Source: Bacillus ectoiniformans (lineage in GTDB: Bacteria > Bacillota > Bacilli > Bacillales > Domibacillaceae). Taken from it: 64,000 nt of DNA. Both the position numbers and the translations under genes were made by a program. Shown in pieces: positions 42,374 through 55,403 of this stretch; the stretch's first letter is position 1, and the number at the start of each line of letters is the position of its first letter. Location: NCBI RefSeq assembly GCF_016908875.1, contig NZ_JAFBES010000001.1:496001-560000 (forward strand), given 5' to 3'. The notes under the pieces are model-generated. The model had not been told where the DNA came from and made no database searches. It saw nothing but the letters and a program-made list of their open reading frames with translations.

Positions 42374-42471
42374 TAACCTGACACCTCCCTGTATTTACTC
42401 CTACCCTAATATCAGAACTAAAAACACAGAATCTTAATATTTTTGTCGATTTAAGTAAAATTTGATATAAA

Positions 42472-42496
42472 GTTTATTTCCCGTATTGCGGGGAAT
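42472..42496 (+). promoter_or_regulatory. Sigma-B-like promoter before the 22-residue peptide gene
   Basis: GTTTAT (42472-42477), 13 bases, GGGAAT (42491-42496). The general stress sigma-B consensus is GTTTAA, 12-15 bases, GGGTAT. Transcription would start near 42503, about 50 bases before the ATG. Confidence 0.6.
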
Positions 42497-42553
42497 ACTT
42501 TACACATAACCAAATATTCGAAGAAATTATTTATCTATAAGAGGTGAAGTTTA

Positions 42554-42622
42554 ATGTTAAGAACAATTCTAATGGTAGTAGGAGCAATTGTTGTTATTTC
42601 TTGGATTATCTCCATGATTTAA
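42554..42622 (+). CDS. 22-residue hydrophobic membrane peptide
   Basis: Translates as MLRTILMVVGAIVVISWIIS followed by MI and a stop. A single membrane helix follows a short N-terminus with one arginine. The ATG is eight bases after GAGGTGAAG, and a strong terminator follows the stop by nine bases, so the peptide forms a complete one-gene unit behind a sigma-B-like promoter. I do not recognise a family. Confidence 0.65.
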   Translation: MLRTILMVVGAIVVISWIISMI

Positions 42623-42627
42623 TTCAA

Positions 42628-42666
42628 TAAAAAACGGACGGGGCATCATAGCCTCGTCCGTTTTTT
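42628..42666. terminator. Bidirectional terminator between the peptide gene and leuD
   Basis: AAAAACGGACG and CGTCCGTTTTTT pair across a loop that includes a further GGG/CCT pairing. A and T tracts on both sides let it serve both strands. Confidence 0.88.
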
Positions 42667-42670
42667 CGTC

Positions 42671-43264
42671 TTATTTTGGAACGGTCACTCGTTCTTCATA
42701 TTTACTGATGTCTTCTTCATGGTTTAATGTGACGGCAATTTCGTCCCACCCGTTCAAAAGCATTTCTTTCCAATATGGATCGATATCGAACCCAGCCACA
42801 AAACCTTTGCGGTCAGTCAGATCCTGATCTTTTAGATTAATGAATAAGCGATAGCCCGGTTCTTCAGCTTTTTCCATAATCGTTTCGACTTCTTCTTCAG
42901 AAAGACGAATAGCCAGAATACCATTTTTCACACAGTTATTATAAAAGATATCTGCAAAGCTTGGGGCTATGACGACTTTAAATCCATAATCCAGCAGTGA
43001 CCATGGTGCGTGCTCGCGCGAGGAGCCGCAGCCGAAATTCTCTCCTGCCACCAAAATCTGTGCTTGTTCATATTGAAGCTGGTTCATGATGAAGTCTTCT
43101 CTTTTATTTCCATCATCATCAAATCGCCAGTGATAGAATAAGAACTCACCAAACCCTTGACGCTCAATTCGTTTTAAAAATTGTTTAGGAATAATTTGAT
43201 CCGTATCAACATTCGAACGGTTGAGAGGGCAAACAACTCCATTAAATTTATTGATCGCAGCCAT
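42671..43264 (-). CDS. leuD: 3-isopropylmalate dehydratase small subunit
   Basis: Small subunit of isopropylmalate isomerase in leucine synthesis, 197 residues. VVCPLNRSNVDTDQIIPKQF at the N-terminus, GENFGCGSSREHAPWSL near 74 and APSFADIFYNNCVKNGIL near 104 are the family motifs. Last gene of the ilv-leu operon, 12 bases after leuC and followed by a terminator. Confidence 0.96.
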   Translation of the reverse strand: MAAINKFNGVVCPLNRSNVDTDQIIPKQFLKRIERQGFGEFLFYHWRFDDDGNKREDFIMNQLQYEQAQILVAGENFGCGSSREHAPWSLLDYGFKVVIAPSFADIFYNNCVKNGILAIRLSEEEVETIMEKAEEPGYRLFINLKDQDLTDRKGFVAGFDIDPYWKEMLLNGWDEIAVTLNHEEDISKYEERVTVPK

Positions 43265-43276
43265 TGCTATCCCTCC

Positions 43277-44689
43277 TTATTGATGTACCCCTGCTAGTTT
43301 TCTCACATCTGTAAACTTGCCTGTTACGGCTGCTGCTGCAGCCATTGACGGACTCACAAGGTGTGTTTTCGCTCCATTTCCTTGTCGGCCTTCAAAATTC
43401 CGGTTAGATGTCGATGCACATCGTTTTCCAGGAGGTACAATATCATCATTCATCGCTAGACACATGCTGCATCCAGATTCACGCCATTCAAACCCGGCTT
43501 CCGTAAAGATTTTATCCAGTCCTTCTTGCTCAGCTGCTTGTTTGACCGTTTGTGAACCTGGTACAACAATTGCTGTAACTCCCGGCTTAACTTGACGGCC
43601 TTTAGCAACTTCTGCAGCTGCCCGCAAATCACTAATACGTGAATTCGTACATGAACCGATGAACACATAATCAACTGAAATATCCTCAAGCTTCGTTCCC
43701 GCTTGAAGGTCCATATAATCAAGTGCTCTTGCAATAGATTCTTTGTCAGCTTGGCGTTCATAGGATTCAGGATCTGGAACTGTCGCGCTGATTCCGCTTC
43801 CCATAGAAGGATTGGTTCCCCATGTTAATTGAGGTTCAATGTCCTCTCCATTGATTTCAAGAGTTTGATCATAAACGGCGCCTTCATCTGTAGCAAGTGA
43901 AAGCCAATAGTCCGCCAGCTTCTCAAACTCTTCTCCATCAGGAACGTGACGGCGGCCTTTTAAATATTCTACTGTTTTTTCATCGGGGCTAATTAAACCT
44001 GCACGCGCTCCGGCTTCAATTGACATATTACAAACGGTCATACGCTCTTCCATGGACAGATCTCGAATGGCTTCACCAGTATATTCCATAACATATCCAG
44101 TTCCAGCATTCACACCGTATTTCGCAATGATGGCAAGAATTAAATCTTTGGCAGTTACGCCGAAACCAAGCTTGCCATTCACTTTAATTTGAAGCGTCTT
44201 CGGTCTCGCTTGCCACAAAGTTTGTGTAGCCAATACATGTTCCACTTCACTTGTGCCAATTCCAAACGACAAAGCACCAAATGCGCCGTGCGTTGATGTA
44301 TGGCTATCACCGCAGACAATTGTTTTTCCTGGCTGTGTTAGTCCAAGCTCTGGTCCAATGACATGAACAATCCCTTGGTCAGGATGGTTAATATCAGATA
44401 ATTCGATGTTAAATTCCCGGCAGTTTTTTTCTAGTGTTTCCATTTGAATCTTAGAAATCGGATCTTTTACAATATGACGGTTAATCGTCGGAACATTATG
44501 ATCCATCGTTGCATACGTTAAATCCGGGCGGCGAACTGGACGCCCTTGCATGCGAAGTCCTTCAAAGGCTTGCGGAGAAGTCACCTCGTGGACTAAATGA
44601 AGATCAATGTATAATAAATCCGGTTTCCCTTCTTCTCTTCGCACCACATGATTTTCCCATATTTTTTCAATAATTGTTTTTGGTGTCAT
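43277..44689 (-). CDS. leuC: 3-isopropylmalate dehydratase large subunit
   Basis: Iron-sulfur subunit of isopropylmalate isomerase, 470 residues. [20 protein letters not shown] near 133, [18 protein letters not shown] with the first cluster cysteine near 347, and [12 protein letters not shown] with the other two cysteines near 405 are present. The ATG at 44689 gives [16 protein letters not shown] like other LeuC proteins. The gap upstream holds a large hairpin between leuB and leuC. Confidence 0.96.
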   Translation of the reverse strand: MTPKTIIEKIWENHVVRREEGKPDLLYIDLHLVHEVTSPQAFEGLRMQGRPVRRPDLTYATMDHNVPTINRHIVKDPISKIQMETLEKNCREFNIELSDINHPDQGIVHVIGPELGLTQPGKTIVCGDSHTSTHGAFGALSFGIGTSEVEHVLATQTLWQARPKTLQIKVNGKLGFGVTAKDLILAIIAKYGVNAGTGYVMEYTGEAIRDLSMEERMTVCNMSIEAGARAGLISPDEKTVEYLKGRRHVPDGEEFEKLADYWLSLATDEGAVYDQTLEINGEDIEPQLTWGTNPSMGSGISATVPDPESYERQADKESIARALDYMDLQAGTKLEDISVDYVFIGSCTNSRISDLRAAAEVAKGRQVKPGVTAIVVPGSQTVKQAAEQEGLDKIFTEAGFEWRESGCSMCLAMNDDIVPPGKRCASTSNRNFEGRQGNGAKTHLVSPSMAAAAAVTGKFTDVRKLAGVHQ

Positions 44690-44714
44690 GTACAGCCCCC
44701 CACTTGCTTTTTTT

Positions 44715-44791
44715 AAAAAAGCGGGATTCCGCTTCTTTGCCAAAAACCTTTGTTCCTGGTTTTAAGCTACATACATAAGAAACGGAATCCC
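44715..44791 (-). terminator. Intra-operon hairpin with T tract between leuB and leuC
   Basis: On the minus strand GGGATTCCGTTTCTT (44791-44777) pairs with AAGAAGCGGAATCCC (44737-44723) over 15 positions with one wobble, enclosing a second stem AAAACC/GGTTTT. GC and six T residues follow. It looks like a partial terminator or processing site inside the operon. Confidence 0.7.
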
Positions 44792-44819
44792 CACATCATT
44801 TTTAATTAGCATTTTTTTA

Positions 44820-45929
44820 TTACATGTATGCGCCCATGATAGAAGAGATCGCAGATCCTTCTTCTACACGCTGGATAATCAACTCAATCATTTGATCAGT
44901 ATTTACTACTGTGCCTCCTGCACTTTGCAGATCACTTGTACGATAGCCGGCGTTAAGGACTTCTTGTACAGCCTGTTCAACTGCCTCTGCTTCTTCACGC
45001 AGATTAAAGGAGTATTTCAGCATAAGCGCGGCAGACAAAATCATCGCCATCGGATTAGCTTTATTTTGTCCGGCAATATCAGGAGCCGAACCATGGACTG
45101 GTTCATATAATCCAAAACCGTCAGCTCTAAGGCTAGCAGATGGAAGCATTCCTAAAGATCCTGTAATCATGGATGCTTCATCACTTAAAATATCACCAAA
45201 CAAGTTTTCAGTAACAACGACATCAAAATCTCTTGGACGACTGACAAGCATCATCGCCGCTGCATCTACATACATATGCTCAACTTCAACTTGAGGATAA
45301 ATCTTCGCTTTTTCTTCTACAATCTCACGCCACATCCGGCTTGATTCAAGCACGTTGGCTTTATCGACTGATGTTAATTTCTTTTTGCGGACAGCCGCTA
45401 ATTCAAAGGCTTGATCCACAATTCTTTCGATTTCTTCTCGTGTGTATTGAAGAGTATCAATGACGACATCCTCTTTTTCACCGCGCCGCTCACTCGGTTT
45501 TCCGAAATATAAGCCGCCTGTCAGTTCACGAACAATCATTAAATTTACATTTTCTGCAATTTCAGGCTTCAATGGTGATGATTGCAGCAAGCTTTGAAAA
45601 GCGAGAATTGGACGTAAATTCGCAAATAAACCTAATTCTTTTCGAATTGCCAGCAGTCCTCTTTCCGGACGCAGATGAGATGGCAAGTGATCCCACTTCG
45701 GTCCTCCTACCGCCCCTAATAGTACGGCGTCACTTTGCTTACAAAGTTCGAGCGTTTCATCAGGGAGAGGGGTGTTAGCTGTATCAATGGCAGCTCCTCC
45801 GATATTGGCATATTCTACTTCAAATTCATGGCCGAAACGCTGTCCGACTGCTTTGAGTACAGCAGCAGCTCCTTTAGTGATTTCGCGGCCGATCCCATCT
45901 CCTGGCAATACTGCAATTTTCTTTTTCAC
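44820..45929 (-). CDS. leuB: 3-isopropylmalate dehydrogenase
   Basis: Oxidatively decarboxylates 3-isopropylmalate with NAD, 369 residues. VLPGDGIGREITKGA at the N-terminus, LGAVGGPKWDHLP, the substrate loop RPERGLLAIRKELGLFANLRP and NLFGDILSDEASMITGSLG with the metal-binding aspartates are all present. Translation starts at GTG 45929 after GGAGGGG. Follows leuA by 18 bases. Confidence 0.96.
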   Translation of the reverse strand: MKKKIAVLPGDGIGREITKGAAAVLKAVGQRFGHEFEVEYANIGGAAIDTANTPLPDETLELCKQSDAVLLGAVGGPKWDHLPSHLRPERGLLAIRKELGLFANLRPILAFQSLLQSSPLKPEIAENVNLMIVRELTGGLYFGKPSERRGEKEDVVIDTLQYTREEIERIVDQAFELAAVRKKKLTSVDKANVLESSRMWREIVEEKAKIYPQVEVEHMYVDAAAMMLVSRPRDFDVVVTENLFGDILSDEASMITGSLGMLPSASLRADGFGLYEPVHGSAPDIAGQNKANPMAMILSAALMLKYSFNLREEAEAVEQAVQEVLNAGYRTSDLQSAGGTVVNTDQMIELIIQRVEEGSAISSIMGAYM

Positions 45930-45947
45930 GTGTACCCCTCCGTAACA

Positions 45948-48504
<2,557 letters not shown>

Positions 48505-48534
48505 TCATCATCCTCCAAATTGTTTTTGTTTTTT

Positions 48535-49056
48535 TTAGTTTAAAATTGAATATTGCTTCATATCTGTAACTAACCGCTGAGAGCCTCGAGTCAATGCCGT
48601 TTGGCCAGTGCGAGATAATTCTTTAATCCCGTACGGACGAAGCAGGTCAATCATCGCTTCGATTTTCTCAAAATTTCCGACAACTTGAATGGTTACGCTG
48701 TCTTTAGCAACATCAATGATCGTTGCGCGGAAAGGTTCGATAATTACATTTATTTCAGCGCGAGTTTGCGGTGTCGTAATGACTTTAATCAGCGCAAGCT
48801 CGCGAGCAACAACAGCTTGATCGGTAATGTCAGAAACTTTTAGTACATCAATTTGCTTATTTAGCTGCTTGAGCACTTGTTCAATTGTACGATTATCTTC
48901 TACATGGATCACAAACGTCATTTTGGAAATGCCTTCTGCTTCCGTAGGTCCGACAGTAATGCTTTCAATGTTAAACTGCCTTCTTGTAAACAGCCCCGTA
49001 ATTCGGTTAAGCACACCGCTTTGATTTAAAACAGTTGTCGTTACAATGCGTTTCAT
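48535..49056 (-). CDS. ilvH: Acetolactate synthase small (regulatory) subunit
   Basis: A 173-residue regulatory subunit with an N-terminal ACT domain ([20 protein letters not shown]) that binds valine for feedback control and a C-terminal ACT-like domain. The ATG overlaps the ilvB stop (ATGA), matching the 1:1 complex of the two subunits. Confidence 0.96.
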   Translation of the reverse strand: MKRIVTTTVLNQSGVLNRITGLFTRRQFNIESITVGPTEAEGISKMTFVIHVEDNRTIEQVLKQLNKQIDVLKVSDITDQAVVARELALIKVITTPQTRAEINVIIEPFRATIIDVAKDSVTIQVVGNFEKIEAMIDLLRPYGIKELSRTGQTALTRGSQRLVTDMKQYSILN

Positions 49057-50768
49057 GGTTTCACCCCAATCATTTCATGAAGCCCTTTTCCTGGAGCAAT
49101 CATTGGATATACTTTTTCTTTAGGTTTGATGCGGCAATCGATTAGCACCGACTCGCGATCAAGCAAAGTTTCCTGCAATACCCTCTCAGCTTCTTCCTCC
49201 GTGGAAACGGAATAAGCGCGGATTCCGTAAGCATTGGCTAATTTAACGAAATCAGGCTGGGAAGGAAGTAAAGATTGTGAGTATCTTTCTTCGTAGAAAG
49301 ATTCTTGCCACTGCCTTACCATTCCTAATGCTTGGTTGTTATAAATAATGATTTTAACAGGTAAATTGAGTTCAGCAATTAGCCCCAATTCCTGCAGTGT
49401 CATTTGGAATCCTGCATCTCCTGCGACAGCCACTACCGTTTCATCCGGATGGGCAATTTGTGCGCCGATTGCAGCTGGGAAACCAAATCCCATTGTTCCA
49501 AGACCGCCAGATGTAATCCATTTATTTGGTTTGCTGAATCCATAATATTGAGCCGTCCACATTTGATGCTGGCCAACGTCTGTTGTCACAATGGCATCAC
49601 CATGTGTCACTTCATGAATCTTCTCCATTAAGCGCTGAGGAGAAATTTCATCTCCATCCTCTGAATTCCATAATGGAAACTCTTTTTTATTCTGATTTAG
49701 CTCCATTCTCCATTCTTCAGAGTCTGGTGCAGTCAGCTCAAGCTTTAATAATTTTTTCAGAGCTTCCTTAGAATCTGCCACAATCGGAATTTGTGTTTCT
49801 ACATTTTTACCAATTTCAGCAGGATCGATATCGATATGAGCCACTGTCGCTTTCGTAGCAAAATGCTGAAGGCTTCCAGTTAACCGGTCATCAAACCTTG
49901 CCCCGATATTAATGAGTAAATCTGCATCATATAGCGCCATATTGGCTGTATATGTCCCGTGCATGCCTCCCATACCCAAGAAGAGCGGATGCTCTGCCGG
50001 AAATGAACCAAGCCCAAGCAGCGTATTAACGACAGGAATATTTAATTCTTCTGCAAGCGTCAAGAGTTCTTCAGAGGCGTTGCCATGAAGAACTCCGGCT
50101 CCCGCTAAAATGACAGGCTTCTTCGCTTTAGCTAATGCATCGGCTAACTTTTTCACCTGTAGAACATTTGGCGAGAAATTCGGCTGATATCCAGGAAGAT
50201 CAACTTCCGTCACAAAGTTTGGCTCCGTGATGGTCGTTGCTATATCTTTCGGAATATCGATAAGTACAGGCCCCGGACGCCCAGTTGTGGCGATATGGAA
50301 CGCTTCTCTAATAATTCGAGGCAGTTCTTTCAGATCCCGAACTTGGTAATTATGTTTTGTGATTGGCATCGTAATCCCAATTACATCAGCCTCCTGAAAG
50401 GCATCTGTACCAATGACTCCTGTTGCTACTTGTCCTGTGAATACGACAAGAGGCAATGAATCCATCATGGCATCCGTAATACCTGTGACTAAGTTCGTAG
50501 CTCCTGGCCCAGATGTGGCGATGACCACACCAGGTTTGCCTGAAACTCTTGCATAGCCTTCTGCTGCATGGATTGCCGCTTGTTCATGTCTGGCTAAGAT
50601 GTGCCGAATCGGATTTCTATATAATGCATCATAAAGAGGAAGAACCGCACCGCCAGGATATCCAAAAACAACCTCAACATTTTCCTTTTTCAATGATTCA
50701 ATAAAAAGTTCTGCTCCACTTAATGTGCCTTCTAGCGGCTTGGGTTCCACTTTTACTTTTGGGCTCAT
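49053..50768 (-). CDS. ilvB: Acetolactate synthase catalytic subunit
   Basis: Thiamine-diphosphate enzyme that condenses pyruvate units, 571 residues. [17 protein letters not shown] at the N-terminus, [14 protein letters not shown] with the catalytic glutamate, [20 protein letters not shown] and the ThDP motif [20 protein letters not shown] are present. The ATG at 50768 follows TTTGGAGGGAG. First gene downstream of the T-box leader. Confidence 0.97.
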   Translation of the reverse strand: MSPKVKVEPKPLEGTLSGAELFIESLKKENVEVVFGYPGGAVLPLYDALYRNPIRHILARHEQAAIHAAEGYARVSGKPGVVIATSGPGATNLVTGITDAMMDSLPLVVFTGQVATGVIGTDAFQEADVIGITMPITKHNYQVRDLKELPRIIREAFHIATTGRPGPVLIDIPKDIATTITEPNFVTEVDLPGYQPNFSPNVLQVKKLADALAKAKKPVILAGAGVLHGNASEELLTLAEELNIPVVNTLLGLGSFPAEHPLFLGMGGMHGTYTANMALYDADLLINIGARFDDRLTGSLQHFATKATVAHIDIDPAEIGKNVETQIPIVADSKEALKKLLKLELTAPDSEEWRMELNQNKKEFPLWNSEDGDEISPQRLMEKIHEVTHGDAIVTTDVGQHQMWTAQYYGFSKPNKWITSGGLGTMGFGFPAAIGAQIAHPDETVVAVAGDAGFQMTLQELGLIAELNLPVKIIIYNNQALGMVRQWQESFYEERYSQSLLPSQPDFVKLANAYGIRAYSVSTEEEAERVLQETLLDRESVLIDCRIKPKEKVYPMIAPGKGLHEMIGVKP

Positions 50769-50839
50769 TACTTTCTCCCTCCAAATTGTTGTCATTTTAA
50801 TGTTTGGCAAGAGTGATTGACTTTCTAAAGTTTAAATAC

Positions 50840-51112
50840 AAAAAGAAAAGCCTTCTCATCCCTGCGCCTACTAATCCTATAAGCACAGGGATGAAAAGAC
50901 TTTATTTCTTTCCACGGTACCACCCTGGTTTATGGCATTCTCACAAATGCCACCTCTTGAAGCTATACAGCTTCTTTTTGATAACGAGTAATAGATACTC
51001 GACCGATCCTAATTGATTTCGTTCAGATCAGCACTCAGAGGGGATGTCGCTGTAAGAGGTATTACCGGCTCTCAGCATAACCGGCTCTCTGTGAATACTG
51101 GTTTCTTACAAC
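50840..51112 (-). promoter_or_regulatory. T-box leader controlling ilvBHC-leuABCD
   Basis: The T-box sequence AGGGTGGTACCGTGG lies at 50926-50912. The terminator stem CATCCCTGTGC with GCGCAGGGATG (50893-50883, 50867-50857) precedes CTTTTCTTTTT. Stem I is closed by GTTGTAAG (51112-51105) with CTTACAGC. A CTC triplet sits beside that helix in the specifier-loop position, fitting a leucine codon as in the B. subtilis ilv-leu operon. It begins 26 bases after ilvD, so ilvD itself is not attenuated by it. Confidence 0.93.
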
Positions 51113-51137
51113 TTTTTCCTCGTCGACGTTTTGGTTA

Positions 51138-52805
51138 TTAAATTTTCATTACTCCGCCTGTATTAGCAGATGTAACAAGTTTTGAATATCTAGCTAAATA
51201 GCCTTTTTTGATTTTTGGTTCTGGCTGTACAAAATTTGCTTTTCTTTCAGACAATTCTTCTTCAGATAACACGACGTTCAGCGTGCGGCGTGTTAAATCA
51301 ATAATGATTTGATCGCCTGTTTCAACAAATGCAATCGGACCGCCTTCTGCTGCTTCCGGAGAAACATGCCCGATAGAAATTCCTCTTGATGCTCCTGAGA
51401 AGCGTCCGTCTGTCATAAGAGCTACTTTCTTTTCAAGCCCCCGCCCGGCAATGGCAGCTGTTGGTGCGAGCATTTCCGGCATTCCAGGTCCGCCTTTTGG
51501 TCCTTCGTATCGAATGACTACGACATGGCCTTCTTTCACGGTTCCATTGTTGATTCCTTCAAGCGCTTCGTCTTGAGATTCAAAAACAATGGCTTCTCCA
51601 GTAAACGTTTTGATCGAAGGATCAACCGCGCCTACTTTAATGACTCCGCCGTCAGGAGCCAAATTTCCGTACAGGATGGACAGTCCGCCCACAGGACTAT
51701 AAGGGTTATCTTTGCGTCTAATCACTTGATCATTCGTAATCTTCTTATCTTGAACATTTTCATAGACAGATTTGCCTGTGATCGTGATCCTGTCGCGATT
51801 TAATGCTCCATCAATTTGACAAAGCTCGTTGATAATGGCGCTGATGCCGCCAGCATTATGAACATCCTGCATTGTATAATCTGATGCTGGACTGATTTTT
51901 GATAAGTAAGGAACCCGCTCTGCAATCTCATTAATGCGGTTTAAGTCATAATCAATCTCTGCTTCATGAGCAATTGCTAATGTATGCAGGACGGTATTCG
52001 TTGATCCGCCCATTGCCATATCGAGTGCAAATGCATCATCAATGGCTTCTTTCGTAATAATATCTCTCGGTTTAATATCTTTCTTAACCATATCCATTAA
52101 GTGATGTGCGGCTTCTTTAATTAATCTGTGGCGTTCATTGGAAGTGGCCACGATTGTTGCATTGCCAGGAGGAGTAACACCCAGCATTTCCATTAGTGAA
52201 TTCATGGAATTGGCTGTAAACATACCAGAACATGATCCGCATGTAGGGCAAGCGCTCGATTCAATCTCAAGCAATTCCTCTGCCGACATTTTACCAGACT
52301 TATGCGCTCCTACTCCCTCAAATACAGAAACAAGCGATAATGGCTTTCCTGTTGAGGTTTGACCGCCTTCCATTGGTCCGCCTGATACAAATACAGAAGG
52401 GACATTCGTTCTGGCAGCTGCCATCAGCATTCCAGGAGTAATCTTGTCACAGTTCGGAATATAGAATACTCCATCAAACCAATGAGCATTGATAACTGTT
52501 TCCGCTGCATCAGCGATCAATTCCCGGCTTGGAAGAGAATATCTCATTCCAATGTGCCCCATGGCAATTCCGTCATCGACTCCAATCGTATTAAACTCAA
52601 ATGGAACACCGCCAGCTTCGCGAATCGCTTGCTTCACCACTTCAGCAAATTTATTAAGGTGAACGTGTCCGGGAATAATATCGATATAAGAGTTGCATAC
52701 CCCAATGAAGGGTTTATGCAGATCTTCTGTCTTTACTCCCGTAGCATATAGCAAGCTGCGGTGGGGAGCTCGATCGATCCCCTTTTTAATCATGTCACTA
52801 CGCAT
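51138..52805 (-). CDS. ilvD: Dihydroxy-acid dehydratase
   Basis: Iron-sulfur enzyme giving the 2-keto acids of valine and isoleucine, 555 residues. [32 protein letters not shown] with a cluster cysteine, [17 protein letters not shown] and the C-terminal [18 protein letters not shown] are conserved. The ATG follows GGAGGAGATAGT. It heads the operon, with a sigma-A promoter and CodY-like box upstream. Confidence 0.96.
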   Translation of the reverse strand: MRSDMIKKGIDRAPHRSLLYATGVKTEDLHKPFIGVCNSYIDIIPGHVHLNKFAEVVKQAIREAGGVPFEFNTIGVDDGIAMGHIGMRYSLPSRELIADAAETVINAHWFDGVFYIPNCDKITPGMLMAAARTNVPSVFVSGGPMEGGQTSTGKPLSLVSVFEGVGAHKSGKMSAEELLEIESSACPTCGSCSGMFTANSMNSLMEMLGVTPPGNATIVATSNERHRLIKEAAHHLMDMVKKDIKPRDIITKEAIDDAFALDMAMGGSTNTVLHTLAIAHEAEIDYDLNRINEIAERVPYLSKISPASDYTMQDVHNAGGISAIINELCQIDGALNRDRITITGKSVYENVQDKKITNDQVIRRKDNPYSPVGGLSILYGNLAPDGGVIKVGAVDPSIKTFTGEAIVFESQDEALEGINNGTVKEGHVVVIRYEGPKGGPGMPEMLAPTAAIAGRGLEKKVALMTDGRFSGASRGISIGHVSPEAAEGGPIAFVETGDQIIIDLTRRTLNVVLSEEELSERKANFVQPEPKIKKGYLARYSKLVTSANTGGVMKI

Positions 52806-52931
52806 ACTATCTCCTCCAAAAGCACTCCGGTTTATACTAAGATGCTAATTAATTTAATGGTGGTCTCTCATTGAACATTCACTCATTTGTTTAATGAAAT
52901 GAGAGGGTTGAAAACTCTATTAATTTCACGC

Positions 52932-52946
52932 TCTAATCTGAAAATT
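52932..52946 (-). promoter_or_regulatory. CodY-like box downstream of the ilvD start site
   Basis: AATTTTCAGATTAGA on the minus strand matches 11 of 15 positions of the CodY consensus AATTTTCWGAAAATT and lies about 12-26 bases after the predicted transcription start. Confidence 0.5.
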
Positions 52947-52964
52947 AAGTTTATATTGAGGACA

Positions 52965-52993
52965 ATCATATCCTTCTTTTTTAAGTTGGTCAA
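52965..52993 (-). promoter_or_regulatory. Sigma-A promoter of ilvD
   Basis: On the minus strand TTGACC (52993-52988), 17 bases, TATGAT (52970-52965). The leader to ilvD is about 150 bases. Confidence 0.75.
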
Positions 52994-53201
52994 CACCTTT
53001 TTACAAATTTTTTGATAATTAAAATTCTATTAAAAAATTTAACTTTTTTGAAATCGCTTCCAATTCGATAGCTGCTTAATTTTCATTCTTTTCAAAAATT
53101 TTCAAGGGGTTGACAAAACCGAATAAATTTCTTTTATTCCCTCTGTACTTTTTCATAAATAAATACTTTTCTTTCGTTGATATTAACAAGCAGTATTACA
53201 T

Positions 53202-53228
53202 AAAAAAAGAGCACCTAATAAGGCGCTC
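53202..53228 (-). terminator. Terminator after the PBP gene
   Basis: GAGCGCC and GGTGCTC pair across TTATTA and are followed on the minus strand by seven T residues. Confidence 0.88.
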
Positions 53229-55184
53229 CTAAAAAATTTCATTCCATTTATCCACGAGATTATCAAACCAGTCTTTTTTCGATTCTTCTGCAGGCTGCTG
53301 TTCTTCGTTAATAGAGTCTACATCAAATGAAGTATCATCCAAGTGCGGAAGGACCTCCTCGATTACCTCCTTAAAAACAGGCACAGCACCATCAGAACTG
53401 TTGGTCGTCAAATGGTGAGATTCATCTGCTTTCTCTACTCCCACCCATACAGCTCCTACAAGCGTAGGTGTATAGCCGATAAACCATTGGTCTTTCGTTC
53501 CTCTGGTTCCGTCTACTTGCGTCGAACCAGTTTTCCCTGCGATATCTACGCCGGAAGTTTTTGCTTTTTTACCAGAACCTTTTTCAACAACGCGAAGAAG
53601 CATGGAAGTCATCTCATCCGACACTTCTTTTGACGTTACCTCTACTTCTTTTGGTTCCCATTTAGGCTTTACTTCTCCATCCGGCCCAATAATTTTTTTA
53701 ATAAAATAACTTTCTCTTCTAACTCCATCATTGGCAAATGTCGTATAGGCTTCAGCCATTTGCTTCGGAGAAACACCTTTATGCATGCCCCCTAGAGCCA
53801 AGCTTAAATTCCGATCTTCATCTTCGGTTGGTATGCCGAGGCGTTTTAAAGCATCCAGACCTTTGGAAATGCCAATTTCATTCAGCAGCCAAACGGTAGG
53901 AACATTCAGCGACTTTTCGACAGCTCGATACATCGGTACTTCGCCTTCATATGTTTTTGAGTAATTTTGAGGTTCATATTCACCGAATTTTGTCGGTTCG
54001 TCTTTTAGCATGCTTGTCGGTTTATAGCCTTCTTCTAACGCTGGCATAAACGTAACTAGTGGCTTAATTGTCGACCCCGGGGATCTCGTCATTTGAGTGG
54101 CATAGTTAAACCCTCTAAACACATGATCTCCTCTTCTTCCTACAATAGCCGTGACTCCGCCTGTTTTTGGATCCAAGAGAATCGCTGCACTTTGTGAGTC
54201 TTCTCCGTTAACGGACTTCGGAAAGATTCGTTCTTTTTTATATACTTCTTCTAAACCAGATTGTACTTGCTGATCCATGGCCGTATAAATCTTGTACCCT
54301 TTTGTCAGCAATTCATCCTGAGTAAGCCCATAACGCTTAATGGCTTCGTTAATGACTGAATCAGCGTAATGAGGGTATTTGCCTTTCAGCGGATCTCCGC
54401 TTCGGTCCTTAAGCTCAGGCTCCTCCTGCTTAGCTTCGCTCGCTTCTGCTTCTGTAATGTATCCGTATTTCACCATTTGGTTCAATACGACATTTCGTCT
54501 GGCAATGGATTTATCCAAATTGTTATATGGGCTTAAAGCAGACGGTGCCTTAATAATTCCGGCAAGCATAGCAGATTCACTAAGTGTCAGATCTTCTACC
54601 TCTTTGCCAAAATATTTTTTCGAGGCATTTTGCACGCCCCATGAGCCGCTTCCGAAATAAATGGTGTTTAAATACATTTCTAGAACTTCATCTTTCTTAT
54701 AAACCTTTTCAATCTCAATCGCTAAGAAGAGTTCTTCAATTTTTCTTTTGTACGTTTTCTCTGGTGAGAGCATCGCGTTTTTCGTCAGCTGCTGGGTAAT
54801 CGTGCTTCCCCCCTGCACAACACCGCCTGAAACAGTATTTTTAAAAAATGCGCGAGTCATTCCCTTCAAATCAAACCCATTATGCTCATAGAATCGGTTA
54901 TCTTCTATTGAAACGACTGCATGCTGCAGGTTTTCCGGCATTTTTTCTATGCTGACACTCTCTGACCGATTAGCCGACAGTTTACTTGCCACTTCCCCAT
55001 CATCCGCATACAGAATGGTCGGCTGAGCTAATCCTTTTTGCAAAGATTCGACGTCTGCGGATTTCATAAAGTACACGATAAACCCAAGGCCTAATAAAAC
55101 GACAATTGAAACCATTAATATGATGATTTGTGTTAAGTGGAATTTTCTCCACATATTTTTAAAAAATCTGCTGACTGCATTCAT
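53229..55184 (-). CDS. Class A penicillin-binding protein (PbpF/PbpG type)
   Basis: A bifunctional peptidoglycan synthase of 651 residues anchored by one helix (about 18-40). The glycosyltransferase domain has VSIEDNRFYEHNGFDLKG with catalytic Glu94, GGSTITQQLTKN and the KRKIEELFLAIEIEK segment. The transpeptidase domain has SPGSTIKP (active serine), SLN in VEKSLNVPT, and GKTGST. The C-terminus is acidic. The ATG at 55184 is 14 bases from AGGAGG, rather far, but no better start exists. Sporulation-type PBPs 2c and 2d are the closest in size. Confidence 0.9.
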   Translation of the reverse strand: MNAVSRFFKNMWRKFHLTQIIILMVSIVVLLGLGFIVYFMKSADVESLQKGLAQPTILYADDGEVASKLSANRSESVSIEKMPENLQHAVVSIEDNRFYEHNGFDLKGMTRAFFKNTVSGGVVQGGSTITQQLTKNAMLSPEKTYKRKIEELFLAIEIEKVYKKDEVLEMYLNTIYFGSGSWGVQNASKKYFGKEVEDLTLSESAMLAGIIKAPSALSPYNNLDKSIARRNVVLNQMVKYGYITEAEASEAKQEEPELKDRSGDPLKGKYPHYADSVINEAIKRYGLTQDELLTKGYKIYTAMDQQVQSGLEEVYKKERIFPKSVNGEDSQSAAILLDPKTGGVTAIVGRRGDHVFRGFNYATQMTRSPGSTIKPLVTFMPALEEGYKPTSMLKDEPTKFGEYEPQNYSKTYEGEVPMYRAVEKSLNVPTVWLLNEIGISKGLDALKRLGIPTEDEDRNLSLALGGMHKGVSPKQMAEAYTTFANDGVRRESYFIKKIIGPDGEVKPKWEPKEVEVTSKEVSDEMTSMLLRVVEKGSGKKAKTSGVDIAGKTGSTQVDGTRGTKDQWFIGYTPTLVGAVWVGVEKADESHHLTTNSSDGAVPVFKEVIEEVLPHLDDTSFDVDSINEEQQPAEESKKDWFDNLVDKWNEIF

Positions 55185-55403
55185 TGGATTATTTAGTTCC
55201 TCCTGAAAAAAACTATTTCTTAAGCATCTTAAATTATTGTAAGGATAATAATCAAGAATGCAATAAAAAAGCATTAAAACAAGTCTGTTTTCATAGTAAA
55301 AATCAAAAATTTGTTAATGATGATGATTAACACATATGAAGTTGCAAAGCAGAAAAAACATTTCTACAGTTAGAATATAAATATATAGAAAGGATGCCTT
55401 TTA

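Larger units (their letters stand above)
52806..53228. other. AT-rich regulatory gap between ilvD and the PBP gene
   Basis: Holds the ilvD promoter and CodY-like box (listed separately) and the PBP terminator. Two AATTTTCA half-sites resembling CodY boxes lie at 53078-53104, upstream of the promoter. A TTGACA on the plus strand at 53110 has no plus-strand gene behind it. Confidence 0.5.

Noticed and set aside
43456-43761. A 101-codon minus-strand frame inside leuC
   Set aside because: It is an out-of-frame reading of the conserved leuC sequence.
53110-53115. Plus-strand TTGACA as a promoter in the ilvD-PBP gap
   Set aside because: No plus-strand gene follows for more than 2 kb and no good -10 is spaced behind it.
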